In this document: in pieces, positions 49,981 through 57,537 of the stretch
Layout of the letters: every line of letters begins with the position of its first letter
How positions within the stretch are numbered: position 1 is the first letter of the stretch
NCBI RefSeq assembly: GCF_016031615.1
Contig: NZ_JACYXC010000001.1
Location: 186,001 to 250,000 of the forward strand
DNA length: 64,000 bases
Origin: Streptomyces pactum
GTDB lineage: Bacteria; Actinomycetota; Actinomycetes; Streptomycetales; Streptomycetaceae
Direction of reading: 5' to 3'
Program-made: the position numbers and the translations under genes
The notes under the pieces: generated by a model
What the model saw: the letters and a program-made list of their open reading frames with translations, nothing else
Databases searched by the model: none
What the model was told of the DNA's origin: nothing

Positions 49981-50026
49981 TGTCCGGGGGTTCGGTGGCG
50001 GGGTGCCCGGGGGTTCGGTGGCGGGG
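49981..50026. repeat. 23-bp direct repeat upstream of the FAD hydroxylase
   Basis: Copies at 49981-50003 and 50004-50026 share CGGGGGTTCGGTGGCGGGG and differ at one position. A third, diverged copy may follow. Function unknown. Confidence 0.6.
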
Positions 50027-50109
50027 TGCCCGCCCGCGGGTTTCCTCGGCGGCGGGTGCCCGGCGGCGGTGTGCCGGCCCGTCACGCGGCGGACCGGCAC
50101 ACCGGACGC

Positions 50110-50226
50110 TCAGTGCTTCTGCATGTACCACGGGGGCCACAGACGCTGGTCCCGGGACGGGGCGGCCGCCTTCGGCGGGGTGACGTTCTCCGCCTTGGCC
50201 AGCCTCTTCTTCAGCTGCTCGGTCAT
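50110..50226 (-). CDS. Putative RiPP precursor peptide
   Basis: 38 residues. Leader-like hydrophilic N-terminus (MTEQLKKRLAKAENVTPPKA), then AAPSRDQR and an aromatic C-terminus LWPPWYMQKH. The ATG at 50226 has the Shine-Dalgarno AAGGAGGTGA 5 bases upstream, an almost perfect anti-16S match and the strongest in the window. Neighbours are a PqqD-like recognition protein and an HExxH peptide-modification-type protein upstream, and an FAD hydroxylase downstream, all on the minus strand. The Trp/Pro/Trp/Tyr/His end is the likely core. Not recognised as a known precursor family. Confidence 0.7.
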   Translation of the reverse strand: MTEQLKKRLAKAENVTPPKAAAPSRDQRLWPPWYMQKH

Positions 50227-50613
50227 CGGATTCACCTCCTTCCGCGGTACAGGGGCTTTCCTCCGGCCGGTCGGCCGGAGGACATCTGGGCCGTGCGGAC
50301 CGCGCCGCACCGGCCGGCGGGGCGGTGGCGCCGCGTGCCGGAGGCCCGGCCGGTGACGGGGCGTCCGGCGGTGGGCCGGTGGCGTGGTCGGTGGACGGGG
50401 ACGACGGACGGGACGGCGCGCGGGGCACCGGGCGGGTCCCCGGGCGATCGGAGGGTCGGGGGGCGGTCGGCGCGGCGCCGGGGGGTTGCCGGGCGGTCGG
50501 CGCGGACCGGGTGCCCCGTCCTCCGGGCCGGGGTGCCGTCCGCCCGGCCGGGTGGCCGATACGGCGCGGGACCGGCGCGGGCGGCGGCCCGCGGACGGAG
50601 CGTGCCCGGGCGG
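50227..50613. other. Spacer between PqqD-like gene and precursor
   Basis: 387 bp of GC-rich sequence with short GGCGGTCGGCGCGG repeats. It probably contains the promoter or processing site that lets the precursor be expressed more strongly than the enzymes. No second small peptide with a good ribosome site was found. Confidence 0.45.
50232..50241 (-). promoter_or_regulatory. Near-consensus ribosome binding site of the precursor
   Basis: AAGGAGGTGA on the minus strand, 5 bases before the ATG at 50226. It fixes the start and implies high expression. Confidence 0.8.
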
Positions 50614-50895
50614 TCAGCCGGTGGTGGTGAGGATGCCCCGCCGGACCAGGTCCGCCAGGCAGTCGCGGGCCTGCTCCAGGGCCTCCTCGCGGGGCACCTG
50701 CCCGGCCACCGCGTCGGCGTACTCGGCGGCGATCCGCTCCGCGGGCGCATCGTCGCTGAGTTCGTACAGATACCAGCCGGCCAGATTGAGCCAGTGGACC
50801 TTCGGCTGCCGCGGGGTGAAGACCATCAGCGCGCCGGCCGCCTCCACCGGGCGGGTGCGCAGGTCCGGGGCCTTGGAGTAGCGGATCTCAGACAC
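50614..50895 (-). CDS. PqqD-like RiPP recognition element protein
   Basis: 93 residues, the usual PqqD length. VHWLNLAGWYLYELSDDAPAERIAAEYADAV and ARDCLADLVRRGILTTTG form the winged helix-turn-helix that binds leader peptides in many RiPP systems. The GTG at 50895 overlaps the last 8 bases of the HExxH gene, so the two are translationally coupled. It presumably presents the precursor at 50110 to the modification enzyme. Not part of a pyrroloquinoline quinone operon: no PqqA, B, C or E is present. Confidence 0.85.
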   Translation of the reverse strand: MSEIRYSKAPDLRTRPVEAAGALMVFTPRQPKVHWLNLAGWYLYELSDDAPAERIAAEYADAVAGQVPREEALEQARDCLADLVRRGILTTTG

Positions 50896-52045
50896 CGGTG
50901 GGCTCCTTCACCGCGTCGACGGTCGCCAGCAGCCAGCTGACGAACTCCCTGCCGTGAGCCGTGAGTTCGTCACCGCCCCGGGCGAGGATCTCCTCGCCGA
51001 GGTAACGGGCGCGCTCGGTACCGAAGCGGTACAGCGACGGCGGGTCGGAGGGCTCCGGGTCCCCGAAGCGCTCGCGGAGGTCGGGGGTGAGACGGGTGCG
51101 CAGCGCGGCGCGGAAGAGGACGAGGTGGGCGTAGACGTGGAAGGCGCCCAGGGCGCGGTCCAGTGCCCAGGCGTTGGGCGCCACCATGGAGGCCCATTTC
51201 AGCCACGGCACCTTGATCTTCGGCCCGTCGGCGAGCCGCTCGGGCGCGGTGAACAGGCTCGCGGACCGCTGGATGTCGAAGAGCTTCAGGTGCAGGCCCT
51301 CGTGGAGGGCGGTCTCCGCGAGCCGCCACGGGCGGGCCGTGCGGTTGGGCGAGAAGAACACCACGGCGGGGATGCGGCCCACGTTCCCGGCGAGGAAGGT
51401 CTCCCCCTCGGTGCGGACGTCCACCATGCCCACCCCGACGTAGTGCGCCCCGACGCTCGCGCCCAGTTCGGGCAGGAGGGCGTTGAGGGCGGCGAAGCCC
51501 TCGTCGAGCCGGCGGGCGTGTTCGTCGGTCGGCTCCAGGAGGTCGCCCGGGACCCCGCGCAGGAAGTCGCGTTCGAAGGTGCCGAGGAAGGTGCGGTCCA
51601 GCGCGGCGGTGCTCCCGGCACCGGTGCCGCACAGCCAGGCGTCCCGGCCGGGCGCCACCCGGACGGTGCGGCCCTTGGAGATGCCGGCTCCGGTGGGGGC
51701 GGCGCTGGCGCCGTGGGCGTCGAGCGCCTCGGCGACCAGCCGGAGCAGGGTGACCACCTCGGTCCACGCGGACTCGTCGAGGAAGCCCTGCTCCAGCCGG
51801 GAGACGGCCTCGTCGAGCACCACCCGCACCAGCGGGTCCTCGGTGACCGCCACCGGGATCTCCCCGGTCTCGTCGCGGATCGCGTCCGCGAGCCCGGCCA
51901 CCGTGGCGGACCGCTCGCTCAGCAGGTCCACCGCGAACCGGTAGAACTCGGCGGCCTTGAGGGTGATGGTGGGAGCGTCGCTGAACTCGGGGTGTGAAGC
52001 AAGCGCACGTTCGACGGGGACGAGGTCATCGTCACGGACGGACAC
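50888..52045 (-). CDS. HExxH-motif putative peptide-modification protein
   Basis: 385 residues. HEGLH at 248-252 (in ETALHEGLHLKLF) is a metal-binding HExxH. Histidines at about 303 and 307 (FHVYAHLVLF) are candidate third ligands. The overall shape matches the HExxH family found beside RiPP precursors and proposed to be alpha-ketoglutarate-dependent peptide beta-hydroxylases (from memory). The GTG at 52045 has GAGGAGG 5 bases upstream; the in-frame start at 52081 has none. First gene of the putative RiPP operon; promoter at 52084-52113. It could instead be a peptidase, but no other gluzincin signature is visible. Confidence 0.8.
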   Translation of the reverse strand: MSVRDDDLVPVERALASHPEFSDAPTITLKAAEFYRFAVDLLSERSATVAGLADAIRDETGEIPVAVTEDPLVRVVLDEAVSRLEQGFLDESAWTEVVTLLRLVAEALDAHGASAAPTGAGISKGRTVRVAPGRDAWLCGTGAGSTAALDRTFLGTFERDFLRGVPGDLLEPTDEHARRLDEGFAALNALLPELGASVGAHYVGVGMVDVRTEGETFLAGNVGRIPAVVFFSPNRTARPWRLAETALHEGLHLKLFDIQRSASLFTAPERLADGPKIKVPWLKWASMVAPNAWALDRALGAFHVYAHLVLFRAALRTRLTPDLRERFGDPEPSDPPSLYRFGTERARYLGEEILARGGDELTAHGREFVSWLLATVDAVKEPTGV

Positions 52046-52083
52046 GGAACCTCCTCGGTGAAAGGCTCGGCCGACGAACACTG

Positions 52084-52113
52084 ATCAAACCGGTGGTGCA
52101 CATGACACGTCAA
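52084..52113 (-). promoter_or_regulatory. Predicted promoter of the putative RiPP operon
   Basis: On the minus strand TTGACG (-35, 52108-52113) and TTTGAT (-10, 52084-52089) with an 18-base spacer, about 40 bp before the HExxH start. TGACACGTCA (52103-52112), a 10-bp near-perfect palindrome, overlaps the -35 and may be an operator. Confidence 0.5.
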
Positions 52114-52302
52114 GATGGGTGCACGAGGCAGCCGGTGAGGTAGTGGAGAAATGTTTCTTCTGTGGTCACCGCGGTGGACGCGCCCCGGGCGGGCGCGGTC
52201 GTGCCCGACCGGGCCGGGCGCGGACCCCGCCGACACGGGTCACCGGGGGGCCAGGGCCGGACGGGTCGGCGGACTGCCGGGCGAGACGCGGACGTCGTCT
52301 CC

Positions 52303-53172
52303 TCAACGTCCGTCGCGGACCACCGCCAGCCCGCCGACCCGGGTCGTGATGCCCGCCGGCCCACGTCGGGCCGATGCGAGCACGCTGGCCGGTCGATCGA
52401 GGGCGTCGCCCTGCTCCACCTCGATCGTGACCGTCCGCGCCCCTGTCGTGTCGAGCAGGTGGGCGGCCAGGCAGCCGGTGCTGTTGGCGTTGGCGACGTC
52501 CTCGTCGACACCGATCGCCGGCGCGAACATCCGCGCCGCGCCCGGTCGGTCGCGCGCCGGTGGCACGTACACGAAACAGCCGAGCAGCCCGTACCGCCGG
52601 CACGCCGCCGTCAGCCCGCCGAGATGTGGGCGGACCCGGAGCAGCGCCGACCGGTCGCGGACCGGTACCAGCATGCGTGGTGCGCCGGGCGCGGCGATCC
52701 GTGGCGCGTCGGTCGGATGCGGATCGTCCGCGGTGAGCCCGAGCGCGGCGGCGATCGCGGCGCGCTCCTCCGGTGCCGGGTGACGCAGTGCGACGAGGCC
52801 CTGGTCGAACCACACCTCGATTCCGGCGGGGCGGCGGATCGCGACGGTGTCGAACGTGCGCCCGCCGGTGTGCTGGCGGTCGCGCAGCTCGCCCAGCGCG
52901 GTGCGGGCCAACCGGACGGCCTGCGCGGCAACGGTGCCGTGGCCGCAGCCGGACAGTTCGGCGGTGGCGGTGAAGAACCGGACCGGCCAGCCGCCGTCCG
53001 GCGTCGGCCCCCGGCCGAGGAACGCCGTGTGCGAGGTGCCGGCCCCAGCAGCGACCGCACGTCTGTTCGCATCCGTCGCCGCCGGGTCGTCGTCGATGAC
53101 GGACGTGGGGCTACCGCCCCGGCGGTCGCGCCGCACGCAGGCGTCAACCACCGTGACATCCGGCCAAGACAT
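52303..53172 (-). CDS. PhzF-family isomerase-like protein
   Basis: 289 residues of the PhzF/diaminopimelate-epimerase fold. GTSHTAFLGRG-type N-terminal loop, LSGCGHGTVAAQAV (~95-108) with the phosphate-contacting glycine-rich helix, and ANANSTGCLAAHLLD in the second half. The usual GxPxxVC loop is replaced by RRDRRGGSPTSV. PhzF itself isomerises a phenazine precursor; most members are uncharacterised. ATG 53172 has GAAGGAGGG upstream. It lies about 250 bp upstream of the RiPP-like operon and could belong to it. Confidence 0.87.
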   Translation of the reverse strand: MSWPDVTVVDACVRRDRRGGSPTSVIDDDPAATDANRRAVAAGAGTSHTAFLGRGPTPDGGWPVRFFTATAELSGCGHGTVAAQAVRLARTALGELRDRQHTGGRTFDTVAIRRPAGIEVWFDQGLVALRHPAPEERAAIAAALGLTADDPHPTDAPRIAAPGAPRMLVPVRDRSALLRVRPHLGGLTAACRRYGLLGCFVYVPPARDRPGAARMFAPAIGVDEDVANANSTGCLAAHLLDTTGARTVTIEVEQGDALDRPASVLASARRGPAGITTRVGGLAVVRDGR

Positions 53173-53552
53173 GGACCCTCCTTCAATGTTCAATGAACTG
53201 GCAGCCGCGGCAGGCGTCCGCCGCTCGCCGGACCTGGCCGCATCGGCCGGCCGAGCGCGTCGCGGAGCATACCGGCCGGTCTCAGTCGGGGTTCCGCCAC
53301 CGGACGACGCCCCCGCCTCCGCCGGACGGAGCGGTCGCCGGCCCGCCGCGACCGGCGGGCCACCCGGCCGGACAGGCCGCCAGGACGAGCTCACACGGAC
53401 ACGCCGGGCCGGCGGAGCAGCGTGGCGGAAAGTCGCCCACGCCGACGCCCGCCAAGTGGCCCAACCGGAAGGCCACGCTCCGGTTTAGTCTGGGCCGGTC
53501 CGGTCTCCTCCGCGGCCGGCTCTCCCCGTCGAACCATGGAACGGATTCCGCC
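53173..53552. other. Divergent intergenic region
   Basis: 380 bp between the PhzF-like gene and the epimerase-like gene. AT-rich dyad TTCA-ATGTTCAA-TGAA at 53182-53197 directly upstream of PhzF (promoter or operator). The remainder is GC-rich with no gene. Confidence 0.5.
53182..53197. promoter_or_regulatory. AT-rich dyad before the PhzF-like gene
   Basis: TTCA and TGAA arms with an 8-base centre that contains the direct repeat TTGAA/TTGAA on the minus strand. Immediately upstream of the ribosome site, suitable for a repressor. Confidence 0.35.
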
Positions 53553-54425
53553 ATGCGCGTCTTCCTCGCCGGAGCCACCGGCGTTGTCGGCCGTCAGCTC
53601 GTCCCGCTGCTGCTCGCCGCGGGCCACCGGGTCACCGGCGTCTCCCGCACCCCGGCCGGGGTGGCGCGGGTTCGGGCCCTGGGCGCGGACGCCGTCCGGG
53701 CCGACGCGCTGGACGCGCCGGGTCTGCGGCGCGCGGTGGCCGAGGCGGCCCCGGACGTGGTGATCCACCAGCTGACCGACCTGGCGGAGGCCGACGGCGC
53801 GGCGAACGGCCGGCTCCGCCGGGAGGGCACCCGGAACCTGGTGGACGCGGCCCGGGAGGCGGGGGTGCGGCGTATCGTCGCGCAGTCGATCTGCTGGGCG
53901 TACGCGCCGGGGGACGGCCCGGCGGACGAGTCGGTGCCGCTCGACCCCACCGAGGGGCAGCCCCGGGCCCGGATGGTGGCCGCCGTACGGACGCTGGAGG
54001 AGACCGCGGCCGAACTGGAGACGGCGGTGGTGCTGCGCCACGGCATCCTCTACGGGCCCGGCACCTGGTACGCGCCGGGCGGGCCGGTGGCCGCCGCCCT
54101 GGCCGGCGACCCGGGGGCGCGCTTCCTGGGCTCGGTCGAGGCGACCACCGGTGTGAGTTCGTTCCTGCACGTCGCCGACGCGGCGCGGGCGGCCGTCGCG
54201 GCACTGGACTGGCCGGGCGGCCCGGTCAACATCGTGGACGACGAGCCGGCCCCGGCCGCCGTATGGCTGCCGGTCCTGGCCCGGGCGCTGGGCGCACCGG
54301 CCCCCGCGCCGGGCGGGGCGGGCCAGGAGTGGGAGCGCGGCGCAACCAACACCCTGGCCCGCTCCCGGGGATGGCGACCGGCCCGGCCGAGCTGGCGGAC
54401 CGGCTTCTTCGACCAGCGGGACTGA
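53553..54425 (+). CDS. NAD(P)-dependent epimerase/dehydratase-like protein (SDR)
   Basis: 290 residues of the extended/atypical SDR fold. MRVFLAGATGVVGRQLVPLLL carries the Rossmann GATGVVG (~7-13), VVIHQLTDL the end of strand 4, and VLRHGILYGPGTWYAPGG the substrate-side loop. The catalytic YxxxK is absent; AQSICWAYAPGDG takes its place, as in atypical nucleoside-diphosphate-sugar epimerase-like proteins. NAD(P) binding is likely, reaction unknown. Weak ribosome site before ATG 53553. Convergent with the molybdenum hydroxylase. Confidence 0.87.
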   Translation: MRVFLAGATGVVGRQLVPLLLAAGHRVTGVSRTPAGVARVRALGADAVRADALDAPGLRRAVAEAAPDVVIHQLTDLAEADGAANGRLRREGTRNLVDAAREAGVRRIVAQSICWAYAPGDGPADESVPLDPTEGQPRARMVAAVRTLEETAAELETAVVLRHGILYGPGTWYAPGGPVAAALAGDPGARFLGSVEATTGVSSFLHVADAARAAVAALDWPGGPVNIVDDEPAPAAVWLPVLARALGAPAPAPGGAGQEWERGATNTLARSRGWRPARPSWRTGFFDQRD

Positions 54426-54861
54426 CGCCGGCACCGGACCGGACGGCACACGCCGCCACAGGGTCGCCGCCCCGGTGGGACGCGGGCCCGCCGGGGCGCC
54501 GACCAGTGCCACGTGCCCGTGACCCGGCACGCCCCGGCGTACCGGCCCCCGGACGAACGGCCGTGGCCGGAACGGACGGTGCCCGGGATGGACCGCGGCC
54601 GTACCGGCCGCGGAGGAACGGCGCGCGGCCGGGCCTACGGCATCGAGCGGCGGGTAGGCAGCCGCGCGGTACGGCACCAAGGCGGCCGGAAGGCACCCCG
54701 CGGGCCGCCGCAGCCTCACCGTCCCGCGGGCCGCCGCGGCGTCACCGGGGCCCACCGGCCGCCGTAGGCCCACCTGACCACCGGCCGGACCCTCGGCGGC
54801 CTCCGCCTTCACCCGCCGGCCCGTCGACGGCCTCCGCCTCACCGGCCGCAGCGGCCCCGTC
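54426..54861. repeat. Spacer with degenerate ~25-bp repeats
   Basis: 436 bp between convergent genes. CCGCGGGCCGCCGC...CTCACCG-type units repeat about three times at 54704-54770, and GGCCTCCGCC recurs near 54790-54840. No gene seen. Confidence 0.5.
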
Positions 54862-57537
54862 TCACCGGGCCCGCCGGTGCAGGGCCAGCCACACCACGTC
54901 CGCCCGCAGCGGCAGGGTGGTGAACCGGACGCCGGTGGCGTCCCGTACCGCGTTCGCCAGGGCGGGGGCGATCGGATTGAGCGGGGTCTCGCTCATCGGC
55001 TTGGCGCCGAACGCCCCGTCCGGGTCGTGGGTGGGGACCAGGTGGATCTCGGTCGGGGGCACGTCGGCGAGCCCGGGAATCGGGTAGTTGCGCAGGTCCG
55101 GGGTGGTGACGCGGCCGTGCTCATCGACCCGCAGCTCCTCCAGCAGGGCGATCCCCAGGCCCTGGGCGAGTCCGCCCTCGATCTGGCCGCGGACCCGGCC
55201 GGCGTCGAGCACGGCACCGGCGTCGGCGACGTGCACGCTGTCCAGCACGGCCAGCGCGCCGGTGCGCGGATCGACCGCCACGCGGAACCACTGGACGGCG
55301 TACGCCGCCGTGCCGGAGACCGGTTCGGCGTGCCCGAGCGCGGCCGGCTCCCGCCCGGTGTCCCGCACGGCGCGGTGGAGCCGGCGCAGCGGGACCCGGC
55401 CGCCGGGCCCGTGCACCGCGTTCCCGTCGAGCCGACAGCGGTCGGGGTCGGCACCGGTGAGGTCCGCCGCCACCGCCACCAGCACATCGCGCAGGGCGCG
55501 GCAGGCGCGGCGGACCGCCTGCCCGGTCACCGCGGTGCCGGTGGACGCGAATCCGCCGGTGTCGTGGTCGAGCAGGTCGGTGTCGCCCTGGTGGAGGCGT
55601 ACCGCGGCGGGGTCGGCGGCCAGCGTGGCGGCGGCGATCTGCCGGTGGGCCTCGGTGGAGCCGCTGCCGAACTCCGGGGGGCCCACGGCGAGGTCGTACC
55701 GGCCGTCGGCGGCGAGGGCGACCCGGGCCCGGGACAGGTGCCCGTCCGGTGCCGCCGACGCGCACATCGAGACCGCCATGCCGTCGCCGACCAGCCAGTG
55801 CGGGGCCGGGGCGGGCGCGGCGGCCGCCCGGCGGGCACGGCGGCGCTCGGCCACCTTCGCCAGGCACCGGGTCAGGCCCTCGTCGGCCACCGGCGCCACC
55901 CCGGACGGCCCGGGGCCGCCGACCGGTTCGCCGGGGCGGACGTAGTTCCGCTCGCGCATCACCACCGGGTCGATGCCCAGCCGGTGGGCGAGTTCGTCCA
56001 GCGCCGACTCCAGCGCGAAGACGACCTGGCCCAGACCGTAGCCGCGGTAGGCGCCAGCGGGCACGGTGTGGGTGTAGGCGGCGTAGCCGTCGACCTGGAC
56101 GTTGGGGCACCGGTAGAGGCCCACCGGTCCGCGGCAGGCCGCCTGGAGCACGGCGGGACCGTGGTTGCCGTACGCCCCGGTGTCGGAGACCACGCGCAGC
56201 CGCAGCGCGGTCAGCGTGCCGTCGCGGCGGGCCCCGGCCCGGACCCGGACGGTGAACGGGTGACGGGTGGTGGTGGCGGTGAGCTGCTCGGTGCGGGTGT
56301 ACTCCAGGCGCACCGGGCGTCCGGTGCGCAGGGCGGCGAGGGCGACCACGTCCTCGACGAGCATCTCCTGTTTGCCGCCGAAGGCGCCGCCGATCCGTCC
56401 GCCGGTCACCCGTACCCGCTCGGGCGGCAGGCCGAAGAGGGTGCACAGGAGCCGGCGGGTGAGGTGGGGCGTCTGGGTGCCGGAGCGGACGGTGAGCCGG
56501 CCGTCGGGGGCGAGCCAGGCGGTCGCCGCGTGTGTCTCCAGGGCGGTGTGCTGGACCCGGGGGGTGCGGTAGGTCTCCTCGTGGACGGTGTCCGCCTCGG
56601 CGAAGCCGCGGTCCGGATCGCCGCGGGTGGTGTGCACCTCGGCGACGGTGTTGCCGCCCGGGTGGACGGGCACCGCGCCGGGCAGCAGGGCCTGTTCGGG
56701 GTCGGCCACGGCGGGCAGCACCTGGTACTCCACCCGTACTCGCCGGCAGCCCTCCTCGGCGGCGGCCTCGCTGTCCGCGACGACGGCGGCCACCCGCTGC
56801 CCCACGTGGCGCACCACGTCGTCCAGCACCCGGGTGTCGGCCGGGTCGTCGTCCTCGTGTTCGTGGCGCCCGGTGGAGAAGCGGGCGGCGGGCGCGTCGA
56901 GGTGGGTGAGCACCGCGCGCACCCCGGGGACCGCGCGGGCGGCGGTGGTGTCGACGCGCAGGACGCGCGCGTGCCGGTGCGGGGAGCGGACCAGTTTGAG
57001 GTGGAGCAGGCCGGGGTGGTGGACGTCGAGGGTGAACCGGGCGGTCCCGGTGACCACCTCCCGGTCGGCCGGGGAGGGGCGGGCGGCGGACGGGTCCGGG
57101 CTCCGGGCTCCGTCGCGCACGGCCTCCGCGACGGCCCGGTAGCCGGTGCAGCGGCACAGGTTGCCCTTGAGCGCCTCGGGCAGTGCGGCGAGGTCTTCGG
57201 GGGTGAGAGCCGCGGCCGTCATGATCATGCCGGGGGTGCAGAAGCCGCACTGGAAGCCGCGGGCGGTCAGGAAGCCGAGCTGGGCGGGGTGCAGGCGGTC
57301 CCCGTCGGCGAGCCCCTCGACGGTGGTGACGGACCGTCCGGCGGCGCGGAAGGCGGGGTAGAGGCAGCTGTGGACGGGGGTGCCGTCCACGTGGACGGTG
57401 CAGGCGCCGCAGTCGCCGGTGTCGCAGCCCTTCTTCACCCCGAACCAGCCGTGGTCGCGCAGGTAGGTGCGCAGGCACTGGCCGGGGGCGGGCGGCCGGG
57501 TGGTCTCCCGCCCGTTGACCCGGACGTGGAAGGTCAC
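54862..57537 (-). CDS. Molybdenum hydroxylase, fused [2Fe-2S] and molybdopterin subunits
   Basis: 891 residues. [2Fe-2S] domain 1-~150: CDTGDCGACTVHVDG plus a fourth cysteine, and the second cluster QCGFCTPGMIM...CRCTGYRAV. The molybdopterin domain follows, with VTGGRIGGAFGGKQE (~395-409) and GAYRGYGLGQVVFALES (~490-506), and the C-terminal QGLGIALLEEL with SETPLNPIAPALANAVRDATG. Xanthine/aldehyde oxidase family; hydroxylates N-heterocycles or aldehydes. Fusion of these two without FAD resembles Desulfovibrio gigas aldehyde oxidoreductase, but here an FAD subunit precedes it. GTG 57537 overlaps that gene's stop (GTGA). Confidence 0.93.
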   Translation of the reverse strand: MTFHVRVNGRETTRPPAPGQCLRTYLRDHGWFGVKKGCDTGDCGACTVHVDGTPVHSCLYPAFRAAGRSVTTVEGLADGDRLHPAQLGFLTARGFQCGFCTPGMIMTAAALTPEDLAALPEALKGNLCRCTGYRAVAEAVRDGARSPDPSAARPSPADREVVTGTARFTLDVHHPGLLHLKLVRSPHRHARVLRVDTTAARAVPGVRAVLTHLDAPAARFSTGRHEHEDDDPADTRVLDDVVRHVGQRVAAVVADSEAAAEEGCRRVRVEYQVLPAVADPEQALLPGAVPVHPGGNTVAEVHTTRGDPDRGFAEADTVHEETYRTPRVQHTALETHAATAWLAPDGRLTVRSGTQTPHLTRRLLCTLFGLPPERVRVTGGRIGGAFGGKQEMLVEDVVALAALRTGRPVRLEYTRTEQLTATTTRHPFTVRVRAGARRDGTLTALRLRVVSDTGAYGNHGPAVLQAACRGPVGLYRCPNVQVDGYAAYTHTVPAGAYRGYGLGQVVFALESALDELAHRLGIDPVVMRERNYVRPGEPVGGPGPSGVAPVADEGLTRCLAKVAERRRARRAAAAPAPAPHWLVGDGMAVSMCASAAPDGHLSRARVALAADGRYDLAVGPPEFGSGSTEAHRQIAAATLAADPAAVRLHQGDTDLLDHDTGGFASTGTAVTGQAVRRACRALRDVLVAVAADLTGADPDRCRLDGNAVHGPGGRVPLRRLHRAVRDTGREPAALGHAEPVSGTAAYAVQWFRVAVDPRTGALAVLDSVHVADAGAVLDAGRVRGQIEGGLAQGLGIALLEELRVDEHGRVTTPDLRNYPIPGLADVPPTEIHLVPTHDPDGAFGAKPMSETPLNPIAPALANAVRDATGVRFTTLPLRADVVWLALHRRAR

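Noticed and set aside
48371..52045. Interpreting the RiPP-like locus as a pyrroloquinoline quinone or mycofactocin operon
   Set aside because: The precursor lacks the PqqA Glu-x-x-x-Tyr core, its C-terminus is not the Val-Tyr end of mycofactocin precursors, and no radical SAM enzyme is present.
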